Assembly (NCBI GenBank): GCA_002914805.1
Contig: JXTB01000070.1
Location: forward strand, 589,354 to 653,353
Length of the DNA: 64,000 nucleotides
Source of the DNA: Parasponia andersonii
Lineage: Eukaryota > Streptophyta > Magnoliopsida > Rosales > Cannabaceae
Direction of reading: 5' to 3'
Numbering within the stretch: the first letter of the stretch is position 1; each line of letters starts with the position of its first letter. A program made the translations under genes and the position numbers. The notes below the pieces were generated by a model that was not told the origin of the DNA, did no database searches, and saw nothing but the letters and a program-made list of their open reading frames with translations. Shown here piece after piece: positions 56,494 through 64,000 of this stretch.

Positions 56494-57740
56494 AAAGTTT
56501 ATTGTTGAAGGAATAATTTCTCTCCGGGCACTTGAGCCGTCTACTAAGATAGTAGGCGGGTTTCTCTTACCCATCGGACTCTTGTGCTATGAGTACTCAA
56601 ACTGCTTCGTCTGAGGTTGACCAGTAGAGTAGTAATTCTTTTCCCAGGAACGGAGTGATCATGACTTGTGGATGAGTAAGGAGTTTCTTGATTTCATCAA
56701 ATGCATGCCATGCTCTAGTTCCCAATTAAATTCTTTCGACTTCTTAGTGAGTTAGTGTAGAGGCTTGATAATGATGGCTAAGGCAAGAATAAATCTCCGA
56801 AGATAGGAAACTTTCCCAATGAACTGCCTTAACTACTTAATATCTCGAGGCTGAGACATATTGACTGTAGCTTTGTTCTTGTCATTATCAATTCTGATAC
56901 CCTCTTTGTATACCATAAAGCCAAGAAACTTGCCATTAGAGACACTAAATGTGCATTTTAGTGGGTTTATTTTGAGATTATATTGTCGACAACATTGAAA
57001 TACTTTTCTTAAGTGGTCGAGGTGCATCTCTCATTTCCTAGATTTGACCACGAGATTATCAACGTAGTCTATGACATAATCATTAATCATGTCATGGAAT
57101 ATGGCAGTCATAGCCTACTGATATATGGCGCTAGCTTTCTTGAGGCCAAATGGCACGACAACATAGTAAAAATTTCTGAAAGGAGTGTGAAACACCGTCT
57201 TGATCGCATCATCTAGATCCATCTTGATTTGATTATAGCCGCCAAACCCATCCATTAAAGAGAATATTTCGTGATTAGCTATAGCATCAATAAGCATGTC
57301 GAGGTTCGGGAGTGGGAAGTCATCCTCTGGACATACTTTATTCAGATCACAAAAGTCGATGCAAATTCGAAATTGGCCATTCTTCTTCTTAATAGGAACG
57401 ATATGGGCTAGCCAAATAGTATGGACATAGGGTCAGATGAATCTTGCGTCGAGGAGCTTCTGGACTTCTTTCTAAATTTGGAGCTGGATGTGAGTGCTAA
57501 ACTTTCTGGCTGCTTGCTTAACAGGTTTAATAGTGGGGTTAGTAGTAAGTTTGTGCGTAATTAACTTACTACTAAGCTCTGGCATATCTTTATAGGACCA
57601 AGCAAAGACATCTCGATACTCTTTGAAGAGTGAGAACAGAGCAGCTTCAAATTCAGGGTCCAAATTAGCATAGATGAAAGTTGGTTTTTTTTCCTCATTC
57701 ATTGCCCGAGTTGATCTTTTTCAGTCTCTCTTGCAGGTTC
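56494..57740 (-). pseudogene. Tat-like reverse transcriptase and start of RNase H
   Basis: Leftward from 57702: KKPTFIYANLDPEFEAALFS and EYRDVFAWSYKDMPEL (RT start), PVKQAARKFS; 57297-57115: FSLMDGFGGYNQIKMD and KTVFHTPFRNFYYVVVPFGL; near 57085 YVDN replaces the catalytic YVDD; 57027-56833: HLRKVFQCCRQYNLKINPLK and GFMVYKEGIRID; then FDEIKKLLTHPQV and the RNase H start (56720-56500). Typical Tat order, with stops and shifts; the Asp-to-Asn change alone would abolish activity. Confidence 0.85.
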
Positions 57741-58147
57741 GAAGGCTCATCTTGTAACTTGTCATGCATGAGAGGAGTTTTCTCCATCCCTTCGGCATAA
57801 TCTGTTTGAGAACTTACAAGGCCATTACTGACCTCGGCACACTTTTAGAAACTGTACACAGTTTAGCCATCAGGAAGGATGTTTTTTTAGAGTATGACCT
57901 TTTTGAGAGTGACTAGATCTACCATCATGCCTTCAGAAGATATATTGATTGTGTCATCTAGACTAATACCACGAGGCTTAGCAGTGTTGACATTTTCAAT
58001 GAGATCCTCATATAGGGTGGATTCTACCTTGAAGATTTCTTTCTTTTCGAAAGGAGCCTTAGTGACTAGAATCATGATTTCCCTTTTACCTTTGATGGCC
58101 TTTACATATTGGTGAAGTGTAGAAGATACTGCATGATGTTGATAGAG
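57741..58147 (-). other. linker between protease and RT of the Tat element
   Basis: Minus-strand frames such as MILVTKAPFEKKEIFKVEST (58075 leftward) are the non-conserved protease-RT linker. Open in part; no separate gene. Confidence 0.5.
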
Positions 58148-58451
58148 TCAAGGTCTTCCAATCAAGATGTGATAAGAGACACTCACATTAATGACAAGAA
58201 ATTTAGTGGATGCTCTGACAGGGCAAATTTGTAAATCTACATTAACATAACCCTTGGTGTTAAGGGTGTCAGAAACAAAGGTTACCAAGGATATTGTTTG
58301 GAGGACCAACTTGTCTTTAGGGATACTGGCAGTCTTGAAAGTACTCCATGGCATGAGATTGACAAAAGAGCCATTATCAATAAGGGCACGCTTAAGAAAC
58401 AATTCATTCACCTTGGCATCTATATAGAGTGGTTTATTGTGGAATAGATGA
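58148..58451 (-). pseudogene. Tat-like aspartic protease
   Basis: Minus-strand frame PHLFHNKPLYIDAKVNELFL then RALIDNGSFVNLMPWSTF (catalytic DNGS), LNTKGYVNVDLQICPV, SVSYHILIGRP (the IGRP/LGRP end motif). The frame can be followed right to about 58451, where the LTR-like repeat begins. Gag, normally upstream, is therefore deleted or replaced. Confidence 0.8.
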
Positions 58452-59868
58452 GGGGCAATAATAATAACACTGGCGATAATAATAGAAATAATAGGTGAGG
58501 AATTATGAGAGAATATAAAATCCCAAACTTATACCACAGGTCAAGCATAGAGTTCAGGGAGAGTTGCTCGAGGCCCACAAATCATTGAAGTGCAAGGATT
58601 AGAAACTACGTACAAGGAAATTTGTAAAACAAGTTAATAGAAAAGGTAACATAAAATAATAGGATAATAGAAAATGGTACAAAAATAATCGACTATAAGA
58701 AAATGATATAAAACTAATTACGAGAAAGAAATTGATATAATATAATTATTGAGCCTATGATATGTGAATAAGTTAGTGTGGGCTTAGAAAAAGGACATGT
58801 AAAAATATCTAGACTTGTATAAATATTTAGGGAAATATCAACACTAAAAGGACTTGTTGCTTAAGTTTTATACATGCATGGACATATTACTAAGACCACA
58901 AAATACAATAACCATACAATATGTATGCATATATAATTTTATGTGGGTGTGTGACAAATTGTTGGTCAAAGCTATATGTGCATGCAAGTGAGATGATGAG
59001 ATGACAGTAATGAAAAGATAAGCGAAGCTAGGATTAGAAAAAGGACCAAAGAATAACTAAAACAGGGATGTATATTAATGAGAATATAAATATATATATG
59101 ACTTGGTGGTCGCGGGTTAAGGAAGAACCGAGAGTTGATGATGATGGTAGTGGCCATGACTTGAGCAAAAGATGATGACGAAGTGGTGATGATAATTGTG
59201 CGGTTATAGATTTTGTAAGAGATGAGAGATGATGTTGGTGATATAGCTTCGGATGAACGCAAGAAAGAGAGAAAAAAAGGAAGAGAAAGAGAGAAAGAGA
59301 ACACAGTTGAGAAATAAAGGAAAGAGAGGTATTGTATTATAGATAATGTACGTCCATTAGGTTATAAATGAGTGTATTATCTCTCTATTTATGGGCAAAG
59401 AATGCCTTATACTACCAGAGAACTTCTACCACAAGGGAATGAGGTATCAAGTGCCTATTAGCTAGCTTATCTTGATGGACAAGAGGATTAGGTATCAAGC
59501 TCTTATTAGCTAGTTTGTGGTTACAAGAACTTGGTGACCAAGTTAGAAGAGTCTGAAGCCTTCTAGAGTTGTCTAGAACCGTTAGGCAGCTTGTGCATTA
59601 AGGGAAGAGCTCCAAAGTAGCATGTAGTTTAGCACCAAGTGATATGTAGCCTAGCTCCAATGACTTATAGCTCAAGTATGGGTGGAAAAGAGCTTAAACA
59701 ACATGTAGTTGTAGCCAAACTACATATCGTTTTCTTGAGTTCATGTCGTCTCTAGTTGTGCTACTTGTAGTTGGAGTAAGCTAATTTAGGTCTTGTTAAT
59801 CCCGTGCTTAATTAGCATGATATTATGCTTAAAGGTTAAGTCCAAAAATTAGAAAAACCCCAAAATAA
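58452..59868 (-). repeat. LTR-like repeat, right copy (5' LTR of the minus Tat element)
   Basis: Direct repeat of 37195-38621; left boundary at aataataacactggcgataa. It abuts protease, so the end of the LTR, primer site and gag are missing. Low-complexity frames here (58972-59304) are not genes. Confidence 0.65.
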
Positions 59869-60102
59869 GGTCTAATTAGGGGTTACCCAATCAGGTTATT
59901 CTTTTGCTCTTTGAATAAATATGGACTAAAATCATTCATAAGTATCTGGTCAAGTTACAAAGCTCTTGATGGGTCCTAAAGTCCAACAAATTTCTACTGT
60001 CATCTATCAAGTTACTTACGATGGATCCTATAATCAAAAGAGTGATTTTAGGGAATTATTGACAGTGACCCACTAATTAGTTATCGTCAAAGGGGTCGGA
60101 TC
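59869..60102. other. short intervening sequence
   Basis: No gene seen; ends with the ggatc duplication (60098-60102). Confidence 0.4.
60098..60102. repeat. target site duplication ggatc (left)
   Basis: Matches 61703-61707 on the other side of the solo LTR. Confidence 0.88.
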
Positions 60103-61702
60103 TGTTGGAATAATATCCTATAAAGTAGTTTATTATTTTGATATTATCAATAATATTTATCGGATTATTTGTTGTCATTTTGTTATTAATAAATTCCATG
60201 TTATGAAAGTCTATTTCATTTATGTCCTATTGATATACATGTGACGTCTATGTTTATTTTATGTAAACATCTAATAGATTCCGAGACATATAATGAGTAA
60301 TAAAGAAGTATTCGTATGATAAGTTCATATGTAGGAAATATTATATTATTTATTTCATTATGTCTAAATTAAATTGATCGTATTCTGCATATTGAAGATT
60401 GAATAGTTTGCTATGTCGTAGAATGTAGTTTTGTCTTTTGATTAATGAAGTCTCCAATTATCAAAATGAGTCTTCGAATAAAAATACTAGTGTGTTATAA
60501 GAAAGTTATAACAGTATCAAACACGATCAAGTGAATTAGAATTTGAAATTAAGTGTCGTAACTCAAATTTCTAATTTCACTAATCTAAAACTATTGTAGA
60601 AAATCTTAATCCTAGTGATTAACGAACTTACTTTCATGTATTTTGTCATTTTGAGTTACTAAAGGACTAGTTCTAATTTATGATTCGAACTCCAGTATCT
60701 TGGAAGATAAGGTGTATGAAATATGTAGAACGTCTTTTTATGATGGATGCCATACATATAATATCACTTTGAGTTTTTTTAAGTACTTGGATAATATAAA
60801 CCAGGGCCCCAGTATTTACTATGTGAATTTGACTGTATTGGTATAAACAGATACAAAGACTGTAGTAAACTATTACCCATTAGATGAAAAATGACAACTC
60901 AAAAATAAATATGTACTAGAAGGGTAATATGGTAATTTCACCCTACTAGTACGACATTACATTAGGGGTACATCAACAGGTATAATATATGCTAAATGGA
61001 TCGAGCTAATTATTTGATAATAAGCTTCACAAAAAATAAATGATATTTAGTCCAAGAGTTCAATATTAGGCTTATAGTGGTATACCCCAATATTAACAAA
61101 CAAGGCGCAATCATAATTATGAGTTAATTATAATTGTGGATAGATAGTCTATTGGAGTTTGGGCTTTATGTGTCTATTTGACCCCTTGTCTAGCTCAAAT
61201 TAAAGCCTAATAGTTATTCGAGGTTCAATTGAGCCCAACAGACCCAATAAGTTGATTATAGTTTACTAATCTCTCTATAGTTAAGAGAAAAGTTCTCTAG
61301 TTACTATTTACAAGTGTTACACATAAAACACTCTTATAAAAAGTGTCACATGAAAAACAACGAGAGGAAGAATGGAGAAAAATTGGCCAGCTCAAGGGAT
61401 TCACTATCCTTGGTGTTTCGGTCATCCTAGAGAAATCGATTCGAGGAGATTATCTTTTTGTTAATCTGTGGATCTCTTTATTGAGAATCAAGAAGGTGAC
61501 CACCCATCGGATCAATCAAATGACTTTCAAGAATAGATAAGAAGACGATAAGATTATGGAGCGAAAAAAATATTGTTCTTATTTAGAGAAAATTTTTAAA
61601 CAACTAATTCCGTTGCGTTTCTAGATTTTACAAAACTATAGTGTTCTTGAAAATAATTTTACGAAAATATTTTACAGAATTTTATTCCAATGAATACTAA
61701 CA
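60103..61702 (+). repeat. solo LTR of a Copia family related to 13676
   Basis: 1.6 kb from TGTTGGAATAATATCC to ATACTAACA, flanked by ggatc on both sides with no internal region. Shared blocks with the Copia LTRs at 13676/20744 include gttattaataaattccat, gttataagaaagttata-type text and gtaatatggtaatttcac. It arose by LTR-LTR recombination of a full element. Confidence 0.88.
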
Positions 61703-61707
61703 GGATC
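61703..61707. repeat. target site duplication ggatc (right)
   Basis: Right copy of the solo-LTR duplication. Confidence 0.88.
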
Positions 61708-62246
61708 TACTTAGGAGACCTCTCAATTTTGTAAAATGTATTACTGCTCCCACACACTTTATTTTTTTCAGTTTAATCTTACCTAATTTGTACCTTTTAC
61801 GGTAGTTTTCTCATTATTTCTCAATTTGCTTCCTCTAATTTATCGTTAGTTTTATGTTAATTACTTATACATTTTCTTATTCAACTTTACCCTATTTAAT
61901 GACCTTTAGGGGCTAGTTTCCCTTTTTCTTTTCTTTTTTATTTTTTTCTCATTCCCAAAATAATCTAGCCTCCATTATATTCTTTTTCTCCACTTTGATT
62001 CTCACTAAGTTTTATCGAAAGCAATTAATACTATCCAATATTTATTAGTTTTGATAAATAAAAATTAGCATGAAAAATTTAACAAAAATGGATAAACTTC
62101 TAATGACTAATTGCTATTATATATTTTAGGTAAATAATTTCATTAAAATTCAAATAAAAATTATAATAACAAATCGAATTACACAGAATCACTTATAATG
62201 AAAATCAGAAAATTGAATTAAAAACTTGAAAAAGTAAAGACCTTTC
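61708..62246. other. AT-rich intergenic, no gene seen
   Basis: Poly-T and A-rich runs only. Confidence 0.5.
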
Positions 62247-62469
62247 TATTAAGGAAATAATATAATCACATCCTGCTGAGTTGTATATTATCTCTTTTTA
62301 TTAAGATGTAAATATTTTATCCATGAATCACTCTTGTATTTTAGGCAATTAGTCTTAGAGAATTATTTCTTTCCTTTACTATATAATCATATACAATGTA
62401 TATATAATGTTATTGTCTCTTAATGAAATTCAGCAAGCTATTTCGTCATAAAATAAATTCTTCTTAACA
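62247..62469 (+). repeat. 5' LTR of the miniature Copia element
   Basis: 223 bp; matches 63780-64000 with few changes (cctgctgag/ttcggctga, tgttattgtctc/ataatattcact). Confidence 0.9.
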
Positions 62470-62476
62470 TTTTATA

Positions 62477-62489
62477 TGGCATCATAGCC
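62477..62489 (+). other. primer-binding site (tRNA-Met type)
   Basis: tggcatcatagcc, close to TGGTATCAGAGCC-type Copia primer sites, seven bases after the LTR. Confidence 0.65.
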
Positions 62490-62526
62490 TTTCTAAAATA
62501 TTCCATAAGTTCGATCCTTTTCCAAA

Positions 62527-63344
62527 ATGGCCAAATCCCAAACTACTCCCACATCCGAAGGTTTGTCTGCCACTTCCTCTAATAAAGATCGTCCCACCAT
62601 CATCAACCCATTTGATAATACTTCCTCCCTCATATCTATTAATATTACCTCTCAAATATCCATTAAACTCACCCCGTCAAATTATGTATTGAGTTCTCAT
62701 TGGGTATGATTTGATGGGGTTTATAGATGGATCAAAGCCTTGCCCCTCACCAACTATTACAACCATAAATGGTGACAGTTCAAACCCAGATTATTCACTT
62801 TGGGTCCGACAAGACCAATTAATTCTCAGCGCCGTTGCGGGTTCCATATTTTGCCCAAACTTTTTCCATTTTATTGCTTCTGTTCACACATCACGTGAAG
62901 CATGGACTATTTTAGCGAACACCTATACCAGACCTTTTCGAGGTCGACTCACTCAATTGAAAGAAAATCTCCGTCTTCTCACAATAGGCACACAGTCAAT
63001 TATCGACTATATGCAATATGTCAAAGTCATTGTCGATGAACTCGCCATGCTAAATCACCCCGTTGAGAATGATGACCTCACATTAAAAATCTTAGGTAGT
63101 CTTGATGAAGATTACAAAGACCTTTGTTCGGCGATGCATGTCCGTGAAAGTCCCGTTGCATTCGATGAGTTACACGAAAAACTCATCAACTTTGACGCAC
63201 ATCTCAAGTATGAAGCAAAAAGAAGGCCAACCTTCCAAACATGTCTGCTTATGCCAACCCTGTACAAAAGTCTTTCCCTAATTCTTCCCAAAAAACACCA
63301 CCAAATTGCCCTTACTATCCATCAACAACTAACAAAATCTGCAC
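62527..63344 (+). pseudogene. Copia gag (UBN2-like), frameshifted
   Basis: Starts MAKSQTTPTSEGLSATSSNK; ISIKLTPSNYVLSSHW then a small deletion shifts frame to GYDLMGFIDGSKPCPSP. The long second frame has NPDYSLWVRQDQLILSAVAG, SREAWTILANTYTRPFRGRL, LTQLKENLRLLTIGTQSIID, LKILGSLDEDYKDLCSAMHV and FDELHEKLINFDAHLKYEAK, the standard Copia gag (UBN2) order. A further shift near 63235 gives NMSAYANPVQKSFPNSSQ in the first frame. The zinc knuckle is gone, removed by the deletion that joins it to RNase H. Confidence 0.85.
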
Positions 63345-63725
63345 CTCCACGAGTGCTCACATTCTGTTTCTTGGTCATAATGCAATTTCATGGAGTTCAA
63401 AGAAACAACGCACTCTTACTCGATCTTCTACCGAAGCTGAGTTTCAAGCAGTTGCCTCTGTTACTGCTGAAATCACATGGCCGCAATCATTGTTACATGA
63501 ACTAGGAATTCAATTGTCTACAACACTGACAATTTATTGTGACAACATTGGCACCACCTATCTATGTGCAAACCTCGTGTTTCACTCTCGCATGAAACAT
63601 ATTGCTATAGATTTCTTTTTATTCGGGAAAAAATGCAAAGTGGTGCCATCCGAGTTTCTCATGTCTCATCTGATGACCAATTGGCCGATGCACTTACTAA
63701 CTAGTTATCACGTCAACGCCTAGAG
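63345..63725 (+). pseudogene. Copia RNase H, joined to gag
   Basis: From the junction: TSAHILFLGHNAISWSSKKQ, RTLTRSSTEAEFQAVASVTA, TWPQSLLHELGIQL, LTIYCDNIGTTYLCANLVFH, SRMKHIAIDFF; then a shift at about 63623 to REKMQSGAIRVSHVSSDDQL-ADALTN and the usual SRQRLETHFE tail. Catalytic Glu (STEAE) and Asp (YCDN) are present. The product would be a nonfunctional gag-RNase H chimera. Confidence 0.85.
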
Positions 63726-63779
63726 ACACACTTCGAGTCAAGATTGGCCTCCTTCCTATAGACACCATCTTGAGGGGCA

Positions 63780-64000
63780 TATTAAGGAAATAATATAATC
63801 ACATTCGGCTGAATTGTATATTATCTTTTTTTATTTAGATGAAAATATCTTGTCCATGAATCACTCTTGTATTTTAGGCAATTAGTCTTAGAGAATTATT
63901 TCTTTCCTTTATTATATAATCATGTACAATGTATATATAATAATATTCACTCTTAATGAAATTAAGCAAGCAATTACTTCGGAAACTAAATTCTTCTTGA
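63780..64000 (+). repeat. 3' LTR of the miniature Copia element, cut by the window end
   Basis: 221 bp seen, starting TATTAAGGAAATAATATAAT; the final bases (CA) and target duplication are beyond 64000. The 5' flank to compare is ctttc (62242-62246). Confidence 0.85.

Larger units (their letters stand above)
37195..59868 (-). mobile_element. old Tat-like Gypsy element (-), opened by two later insertions
   Basis: Inferred from four facts: a 1.43-kb direct repeat at both ends (37195-38621 and 58452-59868); pol on the minus strand in the correct order (protease 58.4, RT 57.7-56.5, RNase H, additional RNase H 52.0, integrase 51.1-50.1 kb); interruption of RNase H at 52285/56489 by a TSD-flanked insertion; and the Tekay-like element 40166-50047 lying beyond integrase. 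Removing the insertions leaves about 8.6 kb. Gag and the primer site are missing where the 58452 repeat abuts protease. The outer LTR limits and target duplication were not found, so unity is likely but not proven. Confidence 0.55.
62247..64000 (+). mobile_element. miniature Copia element, gag joined to RNase H
   Basis: 5' LTR 62247-62469 (223 bp, TATTAAGG...TTAACA), primer site, gag, RNase H, purine tract (about 63769-63778, ttgaggggca) and 3' LTR from 63780, which runs off the window with perhaps two bases missing. Protease, integrase and RT are absent: an internal deletion of several kb at about 63345. Motifs (SWSSKKQRTLTRSSTEAEF) and short LTRs suggest an Ale/Retrofit-type Copia. Non-autonomous. 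Confidence 0.85.

Noticed and set aside
1..64000. tRNA, rRNA or miRNA genes
   Set aside because: Scanning by eye found only primer-site motifs complementary to tRNAs, no complete cloverleaf with A and B boxes and no rRNA-like stretch; a tRNAscan or Infernal run would be decisive.

Overview
The window is plant nuclear DNA, almost certainly from a dicot. It is AT-rich, has no operon structure, and is dominated by LTR retrotransposons of typical plant lineages (Tat-, Athila- and Tekay/Del-like Gypsy; Copia). The only host-gene signals are a spliced receptor-like cytoplasmic kinase, one exon of a plant nucleoredoxin and a ribonuclease T2 scrap. The species cannot be named from what is visible. 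All calls rest on reading the sequence and on recalled family motifs; no database search was run.

Layout. 1-1185 (-): decayed C-terminal part of a CACTA transposase, followed at 1581-1676 (-) by exon 1 of a nucleoredoxin gene. 3008-10425 (+): a complete, young, non-autonomous Tat-like element with two ~704-bp LTRs and a 5-bp target duplication. It carries gag-protease, no RT-RH-INT, and a four-exon gene on the opposite strand. 11630-12113 (-): an RNase T2 C-terminal fragment and an unidentified open frame. 12153-25787 (+): an Athila-like element split by a Copia element (13676-22383) that holds an 850-N assembly gap. 25788-33077: a junkyard of Gypsy pieces: an inverted Athila LTR end, a minus-strand RNase H-integrase scrap, and a decayed plus-strand Tekay-like element with an LTR fragment stuck between gag and RT.

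34548-35877 (+) is the one apparently intact host gene, a ZED1-related (ZRK/RLCK-XII) pseudokinase in two exons. From about 37.2 to 59.9 kb the sequence is best read as one old minus-strand Tat-like element. Its protease, RT, RNase H, additional RNase H and integrase lie at 58.5-50.1 kb, and a 1.4-kb direct repeat (its LTR) lies at each end. It has been opened by two later insertions: a Tekay-like element (40166-50047) and a deleted Copia-type element (52286-56488, target duplication aatac). 60103-61702 is a solo LTR of a related Copia family with target duplication ggatc. 62247 to the window end is a miniature Copia element whose gag is fused to RNase H.

How the parts relate: except for the kinase and possibly the nucleoredoxin, no gene set works together. 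The region is a nested transposon cluster decaying by point mutation (many stops where Gln or Arg codons are expected), internal deletion and LTR-LTR recombination. I see no convincing new biological system. The features most worth a second look are the kinase, the antisense spliced gene inside the 3-10 kb element, and the Copia family with an abrupt GC-rich then AT-rich leader.
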